64,000 nucleotides of DNA from Sphingosinicella sp963974575 (GTDB lineage Bacteria; Pseudomonadota; Alphaproteobacteria; Sphingomonadales; Sphingomonadaceae). The stretch is taken from the NCBI RefSeq assembly GCF_963974575.1, contig NZ_CAXBBQ010000002.1, positions 186,001 through 250,000 on the forward strand, given 5' to 3'. Both the position numbers and the translations under genes were made by a program. Position 1 is the stretch's first letter; every line of letters starts with the position of its first letter. The notes beneath the pieces are model-generated. The model saw nothing but the letters and a program-made list of their open reading frames with translations. It was not told the origin of the DNA and made no database searches. Of this stretch, positions 17,226 to 25,555 are shown piece by piece.

Positions 17226-18491
17226 TTGGCCGCACGTCGGTTTCTCGCCATCATCGCCGCACTCATATTCCTCGCGATCGTAGGCACGGTCGCGTACCGG
17301 CTGTTCGCGCCCTACCTGATGCGCGCGGCATTCGTGCCGGATGTGAGTTTCGCCGAAAGCCCGAAACCGCCGCCCACGTTCTATGATCGCGCGGATGCGT
17401 GGCTCACCCGCCCGGGCCTTCCGGCCGACATGGTGCGCTGGACGCCCGAGGGCTATACCCCGGCGCCGAAGCCCGCCGTCGCGGTGTTCTACGTGCATCC
17501 GACAACCTATTTGCGCGGCGACCGCTGGAATGCACCCATCGCGCTCACCGGCGATCCGCGCTTCCGGCAGACCGTGTTCCTGAAAAGCCAGGCGAGCGTG
17601 TTCAACGGCATTGGAGAAATCTGGGCGCCAAAATATCGCCAGGCAACCTTCGGTGCGTTCCTCTCGCTCGGCGAGCCGGATTCGGCGAAGGCGTTCGCCG
17701 TCGCCTACAGCGACATCGAAAAGGCGTTCGAACTGTTCCTGCGCGAAATTCCGGCCGACCGGAAAATCATCCTTGCCGGTCACAGCCAGGGATCGCTGCA
17801 TCTCGTCTCGCTGCTCGCGCAGAAGATCGCCGACACGCCCGTGGCGGACCGGATCGTCGCGGCCTATCTGATCGGCTGGCCGATCTCGATCGAGGCGGAC
17901 CTCCCCGCGCTCGGCCTCAAGCCGTGCGAGACGCCGGAGCAGACCCGCTGCATCATCGCGTTCCAGAGCTATGCGGAGCCGGCGCAGCCGGAATCGATCT
18001 TCGATCCGTTCTACACGACGGCAGGGCTGACGGGTGCGCCGCGCAAGGACACGCACCTCGTCTGTACTGATCCGCTGGCAGGGCCGGAAACGCCGCTAGA
18101 AGGCGCAGACCCCGCGGCGGAGGCGCAGCCCGAAACCGCCGAAGCCGAAAGCACCGAAAGCGAGGCGGCAGATACCACCGCCGAAACCGCCGCCGCGGCG
18201 GAGGATGATCCCTACGGCGCGGCGCGCAATCTCGGCACGCTGATCCCCTTCGACGAGACCTATTCCGATGCCCGCCTCGAACCCGGCGTCGTCGGCGCAA
18301 AATGCATGGAGAAGGGCTATCTCAGCATCGGCGAGAAGCCGCCATCTGAGCTGCGTTCCTACGTGCTGCCAGGCAACAACTACCATGTTTACGATTACCC
18401 CCTGTTCTGGGCGAACCTGCGTACGGATGCGGAGCGTCGCACGCAGGCGGCGCTCACCGCGCCCGTCGCGGCCGCCGGGCGGAAGAAGTGA
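17226..18491 (+). CDS. DUF3089 alpha/beta-hydrolase-like protein, membrane-anchored
   Basis: Predicted serine hydrolase of the DUF3089 family. I choose TTG 17226 because a strong AAAGGAG (17210-17216) sits nine bases before it; the ATGs at 17184 and 17193 have no ribosome site. One N-terminal membrane segment (RRFLAIIAALIFLAIVGTVAY) leads to the hydrolase core with VAVFYVHPTTYL and the nucleophile elbow AGHSQGSLH (about residue 185). A roughly 45-residue acidic Ala/Glu/Thr-rich insertion interrupts the domain near residues 285-335. The C-terminal half (KGYLSIGEK, NNYHVYDYPLFWANLR) supplies the catalytic His region. The stop overlaps ruvX by four bases. Confidence 0.8.
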   Translation: MAARRFLAIIAALIFLAIVGTVAYRLFAPYLMRAAFVPDVSFAESPKPPPTFYDRADAWLTRPGLPADMVRWTPEGYTPAPKPAVAVFYVHPTTYLRGDRWNAPIALTGDPRFRQTVFLKSQASVFNGIGEIWAPKYRQATFGAFLSLGEPDSAKAFAVAYSDIEKAFELFLREIPADRKIILAGHSQGSLHLVSLLAQKIADTPVADRIVAAYLIGWPISIEADLPALGLKPCETPEQTRCIIAFQSYAEPAQPESIFDPFYTTAGLTGAPRKDTHLVCTDPLAGPETPLEGADPAAEAQPETAEAESTESEAADTTAETAAAAEDDPYGAARNLGTLIPFDETYSDARLEPGVVGAKCMEKGYLSIGEKPPSELRSYVLPGNNYHVYDYPLFWANLRTDAERRTQAALTAPVAAAGRKK

Positions 18492-18955
18492 GCACACATT
18501 CAGCCTCGGAGTTCGCCGCGCAATTGCCTTCGGGCGGCGTTCTCGCCGGGCTCGATCTCGGCACGAAGACGATCGGCGTCGCGTTCTGCGACGCCGAATG
18601 GCGCTTCGCGACCGCTGCGGAAACGATCGTCCGCCGCAAGCAGACGCAGGATTTCGCCGAGCTTCGCCGCCTCATCGGGAGCCGCGCGCTCGCCGGTTTC
18701 GTGCTCGGTTATCCCGTGAACATGGACGGCTCCGATGGCCCGCGCGCACAGGCGACGCGCGCCTTCGCCCGGTCGCTTGAGGCCGAATTCACCCTCCCCG
18801 TCCTCCTGTGGGACGAGCGCCTCTCCACCGTCGCCGTCACGCGGGAGATGATCGCTGCGGACATGAGCCGCGCCAAACGCGCCGAACGCGTCGACGCCCT
18901 CGCCGCCGCGCACATCCTGCAAGCCGCCATCGACGCGCTGGCGCTCACGGCCTAG
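18488..18955 (+). CDS. ruvX: Putative pre-16S rRNA nuclease / Holliday junction resolvase YqgF
   Basis: A 155-residue RNase-H-fold nuclease of the YqgF/RuvX family. It has the strand LAGLDLGTKTIGVAFCD (catalytic Asp), GFVLGYPVNMDGSDGPRAQATRAFA and the second acidic motif LLWDERLSTVAVTREM, then the final VDALAAAHILQ. Members mature 16S rRNA 5' ends and may act on branched DNA. The GTG start overlaps the preceding gene (GTGA). Its stop shares the bases CTAG with the stop of the convergent transporter gene. Confidence 0.93.
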   Translation: MSTHSASEFAAQLPSGGVLAGLDLGTKTIGVAFCDAEWRFATAAETIVRRKQTQDFAELRRLIGSRALAGFVLGYPVNMDGSDGPRAQATRAFARSLEAEFTLPVLLWDERLSTVAVTREMIAADMSRAKRAERVDALAAAHILQAAIDALALTA

Positions 18956-20280
18956 CTTCGCGCCGCATCCTCCCGGTCGATGGCGACCAGCGAAACACCT
19001 TTCGTCTCGCGCATCACGATCGCCGCGATCAAACTCACCGCGCCTGCGAACATGATGTAAACGGCGATCGGCCACCACGTTTCATATTCGCGCAGCAGCG
19101 CCGTGCCGATCAGCGGCGCCCACGAGCCCGCGACGATCGCGGTCAGCTGGTAGCCGAGAGAAACGCCCGAATAGCGCATCCGCGTGGGGAACATCTCGGT
19201 CATGATCGCGGGCTGCGCGGCGTACATCAGCGAATGGACCATCATGCCGGTGATGATCGCCGCGAGCACGATCCCCGTCGCCCCGGTATCCAGCATCGGA
19301 AACGCCGCAAACGGCCACACCATCGTCAGCGCCGCGCCAGCGATATAGAGCGGCCGCCGCCCGAACCGGTCGGTGGCGTGCCCCACGGCGGGGATGATGA
19401 AGGCATGGATGATGTGCGCGAAGAACAGCAGCGTCAGGATACCCGTGGTGTCGCCGCCACGGTGCGAGAGGTACGTGATCGAGAACGTCACCACCATGTA
19501 GTAAAGGATGTTCTCGGCAAAGCGCAGGCCCATCGCCGTGAACACGCGGCGCGGATAGAGGCGGAAGACCTCCTTGAGGCCGTAGCCGGCGTGCGCCTTC
19601 TCTTCCATTTCGGCCTTGGCGGCCTTGAAGATCGGCGAATCCGACACCTGCGTGCGGATGTAATAGCCGATGCCGACGATCACGACCGACAGCCAGAAGC
19701 CGACGCGCCAGCCCCACGACAGGAACGCCTCTTCCGAAAGCGTGGCCGACAGCACGAGCAGCACCACCGTCGCGGCAAGGTTGCCGAGCGGTACGGCGGC
19801 GTGCGGAAAGCTGCCCCAGAAGCCACGGCTGTGGTTCGGGCTGTGTTCGGTGACGAGCAGCACCGCGCCGCCCCATTCGCCGCCGAGCGCGAAGCCCTGG
19901 ATGAAGCGCAGCGTCACCAGCAGCAGCGGCGCCCAGTAACCGATCTGGTGGAACGAAGGCAGGCAACCCATCAGGAAGGTGGAAACGCCGATCAGAATCA
20001 GGCTGAACTGCAGCAGCGACTTGCGCCCGACCTTGTCCCCGAAATGCCCGAAGACGATCCCGCCGAGCGGCCGCGCGAGGAAGCCCACCGCGTAGGTTGC
20101 GAACGCGGCGATGATGCCGTCGAGCTCGTTGCCGGTATCGGGGAAAAACAGCTTGCCGAACACCAGCGTCGCGACGGTGCCGTAGAGGAAGAATTCGTAC
20201 CATTCGACGACCGTTCCGGCCATCGAGGCGGCAACCACCTTCTTCAGATACGGCAGATCGGCGGTTTCTTCGTGCTTCAT
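18952..20280 (-). CDS. MFS transporter, metabolite:H+ symporter (MHS) family
   Basis: A 442-residue major facilitator with 12 predicted membrane helices. AGGGGAG precedes the ATG at 20280. MHS-type features are the N-terminal VVAASMAGTVVEWYEFFLYGTVATLVF, the loop motif GHFGDKVGRKSLLQ and the seventh-helix-side GHATDRFGRRPLY. Relatives import organic acids, osmolytes such as proline/betaine, or aromatic acids; the substrate cannot be assigned here. It sits between ruvX and pyrB, an uncommon insertion into that neighbourhood, and points against both. Confidence 0.88.
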   Translation of the reverse strand: MKHEETADLPYLKKVVAASMAGTVVEWYEFFLYGTVATLVFGKLFFPDTGNELDGIIAAFATYAVGFLARPLGGIVFGHFGDKVGRKSLLQFSLILIGVSTFLMGCLPSFHQIGYWAPLLLVTLRFIQGFALGGEWGGAVLLVTEHSPNHSRGFWGSFPHAAVPLGNLAATVVLLVLSATLSEEAFLSWGWRVGFWLSVVIVGIGYYIRTQVSDSPIFKAAKAEMEEKAHAGYGLKEVFRLYPRRVFTAMGLRFAENILYYMVVTFSITYLSHRGGDTTGILTLLFFAHIIHAFIIPAVGHATDRFGRRPLYIAGAALTMVWPFAAFPMLDTGATGIVLAAIITGMMVHSLMYAAQPAIMTEMFPTRMRYSGVSLGYQLTAIVAGSWAPLIGTALLREYETWWPIAVYIMFAGAVSLIAAIVMRETKGVSLVAIDREDAARS

Positions 20281-20405
20281 GGCGCTCCCCTTGGTCGAGG
20301 GCGTGCCCCGCACCGGCCGCAGCGTCAAGCCCGCAAGATGATGTGACAGGCGGCCGGTTTCGCCCCTTGCCCGTTGCCGTATGCAAGACTAAAGGCTTGG
20401 CTTTA

Positions 20406-21410
20406 ATGACATCAGCAGCCCAACCCGCTCCGCTACCGGCCGTGCCGCCGGGCGTGCATCCCTTCCCGCACGCACATTTGCTTGGAATCGAAGGCCTGAA
20501 GCCCTGGGAAATCGGCTTCCTTCTGAACGAGGCCGAACACTGGGTGGAACTCAGCCGCAGCGCGCACAAACGTGATGAGCGGCTGGCGAGCCTCACCCAG
20601 ATCAACGCCTTCTTCGAAAACTCGACGCGCACGCTGCTGTCGTTCGAGATCGCGGGCAAACGCCTGGGCGCCGACGTCGTCAACATGTCCGTCCAGTCCT
20701 CCTCGATGAAGAAGGGCGAAACCCTGCTCGACACGGCGCTTACGCTGAACGCCATGCATCCCGACGTGATCGTCATCCGCCACGATGCCTCGGGCGCGGT
20801 CGCACTCATTGCGTCCAAGGTCGATTGTCCGGTGCTGAACGCGGGCGATGGACGCCACGAGCATCCGACGCAGGCGCTGCTCGATGCGCTCACCATCCGC
20901 CGCCGCAAGGGCCGGATCGAAGGGCTGAAGGTCGCGATCTGCGGCGACATTCTCCACAGCCGCGTGGCCCGCTCGAACTTCCATCTGCTCGCCGCGCTCG
21001 GTGCCGAGGTGCGCGCGGTCGCGCCACCGACGCTGATGCCCGCGGGGATCGAGCGTTTCGGCGTCACCGCCTTCACGGACATGGATGCGGGCCTCGAAGG
21101 CGCCGACGTCATCATGATGCTCCGGCTTCAGCGGGAGCGCATGGCGGGCGCCTATCTTCCCTCGGAGCGCGAGTATTTCCACTTCTACGGCCTCACAGCG
21201 AAGCGCCTCGCGACGGCGGGCGACAACGTGCTCGTCATGCATCCCGGCCCGATGAACCGGGGCGTCGAGATCGAATCGCAGGTCGCAGACGATATTGCCC
21301 GCTCCGCGATCACCGAGCAGGTCGAGATGGGCGTCGCCGTCCGCATGGCGTGCCTCGACGTCCTGACCCGCACCCGAAGGGGCGCTGCGGGATGGGAGAC
21401 ACGCGCATGA
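20406..21410 (+). CDS. pyrB: Aspartate carbamoyltransferase catalytic subunit
   Basis: Second step of pyrimidine synthesis, joining carbamoyl phosphate and aspartate. The start MTSAAQPAPLPAVPPGVHPFPHAHLLGI gives 334 residues. The carbamoyl phosphate loop FFENSTRTLLSFE, the SSSMKKGETLLDT lid, the HEHPTQALLD region and the C-terminal MHPGPMNRGVEIES are all intact. The stop overlaps the next gene start (ATGA), a dihydroorotase-like partner. In this pair type, ATCase usually forms a dodecamer with the dihydroorotase-like protein, with no PyrI regulatory subunit. Confidence 0.97.
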   Translation: MTSAAQPAPLPAVPPGVHPFPHAHLLGIEGLKPWEIGFLLNEAEHWVELSRSAHKRDERLASLTQINAFFENSTRTLLSFEIAGKRLGADVVNMSVQSSSMKKGETLLDTALTLNAMHPDVIVIRHDASGAVALIASKVDCPVLNAGDGRHEHPTQALLDALTIRRRKGRIEGLKVAICGDILHSRVARSNFHLLAALGAEVRAVAPPTLMPAGIERFGVTAFTDMDAGLEGADVIMMLRLQRERMAGAYLPSEREYFHFYGLTAKRLATAGDNVLVMHPGPMNRGVEIESQVADDIARSAITEQVEMGVAVRMACLDVLTRTRRGAAGWETRA

Positions 21411-22639
21411 GGCCGCTTGCAATCACGGGCGCCCGCGTCATCGACCCTGCGAACGGAACGGACGCTGCTGCGGACATTCTTGTCACCGACCGCACCATCG
21501 CGGCCGTCGGCAAACCCGATATCCCCTCGGACGCGCAGCGCATCGACGCCTCGGGGCTCGTTGCGGCGCCCGGCTTCGTCGATGCGGGCGTGTTCAAGTC
21601 GGAACCCGCCGCGTTCCTCGCGGGCGGCATTACCTGCACGCTGCTGATGCCCGATCAGTCGCCGGTGATCGACGATCCGGCGCTCGCCGAACGCGCGCAG
21701 CGCATCGGCAAGCCGCATGTCTGGGTGCATCCGCTCGCCGCCGCGACGCGCGGCCTTGCCGGAACCGAGCTTGCCGAGGTCGCCCTGATGAAGCTGGCGG
21801 GCGCGGTCGGCATCGCGACCGGCCGTCGCCAGATCGCGTCGTCAGCGGTCATGTTCCGGCTTCTGCAATACGCCGCCGCTTTCGATCTCGTCACCGTGGT
21901 TCATGCCGAAGACGCCGCGCTCACCGAAGGTGCCGAGGCGACCACGGGGGAAACCGCGACCCGTCTCGGTCTTGCGTCCGCCCCGGCGATCGCCGAAGCC
22001 ATCGCTATCGCCCGTGATGTGCGGCTCGCCGAAGCGGCCGGTGCGCGTCTCCACGTTCACAAGGTCACCACCGCCGAAGGGCTGGACGTCATCCGCACGG
22101 CCCGTGCGCGCGGCGCGCGCGTCACGTGCGGCACGGCGCCCGCCTATCTGCTGCTGAATGACGAGGCCGTCACCGGCTACCGCACCTTCACGCGCCTCTC
22201 CCCGCCGCTGCGCAGCGAGGACGACCGCCGCGCTTTGCTCGCAGGGCTGGCGGACGGCACGATCGATTGCCTCACATCCGCGCACGATCCGCGCGGTCAG
22301 GACGAAAAGCGGCTGCCTTTCGCGCAGGCGACGCCGGGCATGTCGGGCGCGGAAACGCTGCTCGCGCTCGCGATTTCGGCCGGAGAGAACGCAGGCGTGC
22401 CGCTGGCCCGCCTCGTCGCGATGATGAGCGCGACACCCGCGGCGATCTTCGGGGTTCCGGGCGGGACGCTTGAAGCGGGGGCACCAGCCGACATCGTGCT
22501 GTTCGATGCAGGCGCGCCCTGGCGGATCAATGCGTCGAAATTCGTGTCGCCCGGCGACAACACGCCGTTCGACGGGCTTCCCGTGCAGGGCCGTGTGAAA
22601 TGGACCGTGAAAGGCGGGGAAATCGCCTTCGCGGGCTGA
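21407..22639 (+). CDS. Dihydroorotase-like protein, probably non-catalytic (PyrC'/PyrX type)
   Basis: A 410-residue amidohydrolase-superfamily protein coupled to pyrB. The fold is clear (ADILVTDRTIAAVG, IDASGLVAAPGFVDAG, VVHAEDAALTEGAEAT, GTLEAGAPADIVLFD). The zinc-binding HxH of active dihydroorotase is absent: the position reads VDAGVFKSEP. The catalytic-aspartate TDHAPH motif reads SAHDPR. It should therefore act as a structural partner for ATCase, like the inactive PyrC' of pseudomonads, while a true dihydroorotase is encoded elsewhere. The stop directly abuts the stop of the convergent SPOR gene. Confidence 0.88.
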   Translation: MRPLAITGARVIDPANGTDAAADILVTDRTIAAVGKPDIPSDAQRIDASGLVAAPGFVDAGVFKSEPAAFLAGGITCTLLMPDQSPVIDDPALAERAQRIGKPHVWVHPLAAATRGLAGTELAEVALMKLAGAVGIATGRRQIASSAVMFRLLQYAAAFDLVTVVHAEDAALTEGAEATTGETATRLGLASAPAIAEAIAIARDVRLAEAAGARLHVHKVTTAEGLDVIRTARARGARVTCGTAPAYLLLNDEAVTGYRTFTRLSPPLRSEDDRRALLAGLADGTIDCLTSAHDPRGQDEKRLPFAQATPGMSGAETLLALAISAGENAGVPLARLVAMMSATPAAIFGVPGGTLEAGAPADIVLFDAGAPWRINASKFVSPGDNTPFDGLPVQGRVKWTVKGGEIAFAG

Positions 22640-23968
22640 TCAGGCCTTCTTGGCCGAGGTCGCTTCGGGGGCGCCCGCGCCCTTGCGGACGAAGCAGCTG
22701 TAGCCTTCCGACTTCAGATTCCGGCAGAGGTCGACGGCTTCGGTGACGTTCGCGAACGAGCCGATAGCGAGGCGATGATATGTCGCCCCGTTGACCGCGA
22801 TCTGGCTCCGGATCGGATCGAATTCACCAAGCGCGCTGTTTTTGCGGGTCAGTGCCTTCCATCCGGCGTTCAGAAACTCGGGCTTCGCGTAGGAACCGAG
22901 CTGGACGACCCACGCGCCGTGCGTCGGCTTCTGCAGCGCACGGATCTCCCGCTTCACGGCGGACACAGCTTTCGGTGTCTCGAACCCAGGCTGAACCGCC
23001 CGGATCTTCACGATCGGCTGCGCAGGCTCGGCCGCAACCGGTACCTCGGCCCGCGCGATGGCGACAGGCTCGGCCCGAACGACCGGCGCGGCCTCGGCGA
23101 TGACCGCCGGCGCGGGTTCCGCGACAGCGGCAACAACCACAGGCTCCGGCGCGCTTTCCACGACAGGCGCCTCAACAGCCGCCACCATGACTTCGGCCTG
23201 CGGCTTCGCCCAGGCGAGCGCCACCGGGCGGCCGGCATCATTCGCAGCCATCTCCACGCCCAGCACCGAAGCCGTGCGCCACGAGCTATCCGTATTGGAA
23301 GCGATCGCGGCCCATTCGGCAACGCGGGCATCGACCGCATCGGGCGACAGGTCCATCGAAGCGGTCGTGCGCGCGGCGGCCCATTCGCCGGCAAGCGCCT
23401 GAGCAAGCGCAAGATTCTGGCGTAGGCGCGGGGTCGAATTGCCGGCGCGAACCGACGTCTCAAGCAGGCTGATCGCTTTGTGCGTCTCGCCCGAAAGCGC
23501 GAGCGCGAGACCGACGTCGGCGGCAAGCGAGGGCTCGGACGCGAGCGCATCGAGCGAGGACAGCGCCGTGTAACGGTTGCCCGCCGCAAGCGACGAAAGC
23601 GCCGCGCGGAAGCGGACGCTCGGATCGGCAGGGTTCATCGCCGACAGGTCGCCATAGGCTTCCGCGGCAGACCGATAACGCCCCGCCGCCGTATAGGCCT
23701 TTGCAAGCGCGAAGCGTGCGTCGGCGTTCTGCGGATCAGCGGTAACGGCAAGCTCGGCGAAGCTGATTGCCGCCACCGGATTGCCGGCCAGCCGCGCGGC
23801 TTCCGCCTGCTTGATGAGAACGACCGAGGGTTGCGGGGCATCGACCGAACCGATCGCCGTGTTCACGTGCGCCACAGGGCTGCTTGAAGATTGGCACGCC
23901 GTCAGAGAGACCCCGAGCGTGAATGCACTCGCGGCCAGCTTGAGCACCGTATTGCGCTGAGTCTGCAT
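22640..23968 (-). CDS. TPR and SPOR domain lipoprotein
   Basis: A 442-residue exported lipoprotein (lipobox LTAC, Cys about 25). Residues 50-200 hold tetratricopeptide-like helices (KQAEAARLAGNPVAAISFAELAVTADPQNADARFALAKAYTAAGRY). A Pro/Ala/Val-rich linker (about 265-340) follows. The C-terminus is a SPOR domain (WVVQLGSYAKPEFLNAGWKALTRKN, then YHRLAIGSFANVTEAVDLCRNLKSEGYSCFV) that in known cases binds denuded septal peptidoglycan. It is the third gene of a tight operon after a ParA ATPase and a ribbon-helix-helix protein (31-base gap), which suggests a role in envelope or division positioning. Confidence 0.88.
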   Translation of the reverse strand: MQTQRNTVLKLAASAFTLGVSLTACQSSSSPVAHVNTAIGSVDAPQPSVVLIKQAEAARLAGNPVAAISFAELAVTADPQNADARFALAKAYTAAGRYRSAAEAYGDLSAMNPADPSVRFRAALSSLAAGNRYTALSSLDALASEPSLAADVGLALALSGETHKAISLLETSVRAGNSTPRLRQNLALAQALAGEWAAARTTASMDLSPDAVDARVAEWAAIASNTDSSWRTASVLGVEMAANDAGRPVALAWAKPQAEVMVAAVEAPVVESAPEPVVVAAVAEPAPAVIAEAAPVVRAEPVAIARAEVPVAAEPAQPIVKIRAVQPGFETPKAVSAVKREIRALQKPTHGAWVVQLGSYAKPEFLNAGWKALTRKNSALGEFDPIRSQIAVNGATYHRLAIGSFANVTEAVDLCRNLKSEGYSCFVRKGAGAPEATSAKKA

Positions 23969-23999
23969 GGTCTTGGCCCCTTCACCCCGTCGTTCGCCC

Positions 24000-24602
24000 C
24001 TAGTTGGCGGCGGTCTTCCTCACGTCTTTCAACGCGTCCGGAAAATGCGTGGACAGATATTCGTCGAGCGCCGCGGTCACGAGTTGCTGCGCGGACTGGT
24101 GCGCATAGACGCACGCGAGGCGCAGATTCATGTGACGCTCCGGATCGAGTCGCAGCGTGAACGCGGCCTTCGCCTTGGAGCCGGCCGCCGCACGCGGGCG
24201 ATGCACGGGTTGCGCAGGCGCCACGTTGATCGAAGGGATCGGCGCCGCGACCGGCGCAGACACGGGAACCTCGGGAAGCTCGACCGTTTCCGGTTCCGAC
24301 GCGGGAACGACAGCCGCCGCTGCGGCCGCGAACTCGTCGGCGATCGCCTGCTGCTGCGCGGCAACCGGAGACGGCACGGACTCTTCGAAATCCACCACCG
24401 GACGCGGCTGGAAATGCATCGGTTGTGCCGGCATCAGCGCAGCGCGCTGTTCGGCGGTCAGCATGTCAGTGCCGCCCATATCGTTCCAACCGAGATCGTC
24501 GTCGGACGCAAAGCCGTAGCCTTGCGGCCGCATCGCCGGACGCGCTTGTCCCTTCCGCGCGAGCAGACCGGCGGTCAAAGAAGCATAGTTGGCCTCGTTC
24601 AT
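24000..24602 (-). CDS. Ribbon-helix-helix domain protein, putative ParA partner
   Basis: A 200-residue cytoplasmic protein. Residues 1-140 are low-complexity, rich in Ala, Pro, Val and Glu. The last 55 residues resemble a ribbon-helix-helix fold (AAFTLRLDPERHMNLRLACVYAHQSAQQLVTAALDEYL). The ATG at 24602 has GGGAAAGG just before it. The gene lies 39 bases after a ParA ATPase and 31 bases before a SPOR lipoprotein, all on the minus strand. Small DNA-binding partners beside ParA usually stimulate its ATPase and act as adaptor or centromere-binding protein. The acidic N-terminal half could be the cargo or ATPase contact. No name recognised. Confidence 0.8.
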   Translation of the reverse strand: MNEANYASLTAGLLARKGQARPAMRPQGYGFASDDDLGWNDMGGTDMLTAEQRAALMPAQPMHFQPRPVVDFEESVPSPVAAQQQAIADEFAAAAAAVVPASEPETVELPEVPVSAPVAAPIPSINVAPAQPVHRPRAAAGSKAKAAFTLRLDPERHMNLRLACVYAHQSAQQLVTAALDEYLSTHFPDALKDVRKTAAN

Positions 24603-24641
24603 AACTTACCTTTCCCCGGAACGGCCCCTTGCGTCTTATTG

Positions 24642-25355
24642 TTACCCTGCGGCTTTCCGACCGAACCCGCCGGCGGCCCGCACGGCAGGAGTCGGCACAT
24701 GCTGGCCCGGCGCGTTGAACACCGTCCGGCGGAAATTCTTTTCAAGGCGGTCCGCGATGTACGTCCACAGTTCCACGATTTCCTGAGCGGACTTGCCTTC
24801 AGGCTCGATTTCCATGACCGTGCGGCCATCGATCATCGATGCCGCGTAGTCGGTGCGGTGGTGCAGCGTCACCGGCGCGACCGTGCCGTGCTGCGAAAGC
24901 GCGACGGCGGCCTCGTAGGTGATCTTGGCGCGCGGCGTCGCCGCGTTCACGACGAAGATCAGCGGTTTGCCCGCCCGTTCGCACAGCTCGACCGTAGCGC
25001 CCGCGGCGCGCAGGTCGTGCGGGCTCGGGCGGGTCGGGATGACGACGAGTTCGGCAACCGAAAGCACGCTCTGAATGGCGACGGTGATCGCCGGCGGCGT
25101 GTCGATCACGGCGAGCTTGAAGCCCTTCTGCCGCAGCATTTCAAGATCGGTAACGAGACGCGCGACGGTCGTCTGCGCAAATGCGGGCATTTCGGCCTCA
25201 CGCTCGTTCCACCAGTCCGCAAGCGAGCCCTGGGGATCGATATCGATGAGAACGACGGGCCCCGCACCGGCCCTCTGCGCCTGAACAGCGAGATGGCCGC
25301 TGAGCGTGGTCTTGCCCGAACCGCCCTTTTGTGAAGCTAACGCGAGAACGCGCAT
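24642..25355 (-). CDS. ParA-family ATPase (orphan, non-chromosomal type)
   Basis: A 237-residue P-loop ATPase with the deviant Walker A KGGSGKTTLSGHLA at residues 10-16, switch I/A' segment LIDIDPQGSLADWW and Walker B-like KLAVIDTPPAIT. It lacks the N-terminal helix-turn-helix of plasmid type Ia ParA, so it resembles chromosomal positioning ATPases. GGGGAAAAG precedes the ATG. It heads the operon with a ribbon-helix-helix protein and a SPOR lipoprotein. No parB or gid genes are nearby, so this is unlikely to be the main chromosome segregation parA. Confidence 0.92.
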   Translation of the reverse strand: MRVLALASQKGGSGKTTLSGHLAVQAQRAGAGPVVLIDIDPQGSLADWWNEREAEMPAFAQTTVARLVTDLEMLRQKGFKLAVIDTPPAITVAIQSVLSVAELVVIPTRPSPHDLRAAGATVELCERAGKPLIFVVNAATPRAKITYEAAVALSQHGTVAPVTLHHRTDYAASMIDGRTVMEIEPEGKSAQEIVELWTYIADRLEKNFRRTVFNAPGQHVPTPAVRAAGGFGRKAAG

Positions 25356-25471
25356 TGGCTTTTCCCCATAGACTCTGCGAATTGCAGGGCATGGATCGCA
25401 CGCACAAAGCTAATTTTCGGTAAAGCCTTGGGGTTATTTCTTGAAAACTCTCTGATGATTGCGTGCGAAAA

Positions 25472-25500
25472 ATGCCGCGGGGAATTTCCATGCGCGGCAT
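25472..25500. promoter_or_regulatory. Inverted repeat in the parA / Sel1-SPOR divergent region
   Basis: Perfect 7-base arms ATGCCGC (25472-25478) and GCGGCAT (25494-25500), 15 bases apart, in the 200-base gap between divergent start codons at 25355 and 25556. It could be an operator, possibly for the ribbon-helix-helix protein. The GC-rich context makes chance occurrence quite possible. Confidence 0.35.
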
Positions 25501-25555
25501 CGTAACCACTGTCGGGGATTCCCTTACCTCAAAGACTGCTCTAGAGAACGCCACC

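Noticed and set aside
18808..20346. 512-codon plus-strand frame opposite the MFS gene
   Set aside because: Arg/His/Gln-rich shadow; the minus strand is a clear 12-helix transporter.
19082..21115. 677-codon minus-strand frame across the MFS and pyrB genes
   Set aside because: Covers the divergent promoter region and two well-supported genes; no family features.
20825..21406. Longer N-terminus for the dihydroorotase-like gene
   Set aside because: The extension is an out-of-frame copy of pyrB; the ATGA overlap at 21407 and the normal domain start MRPLAITG decide the start.
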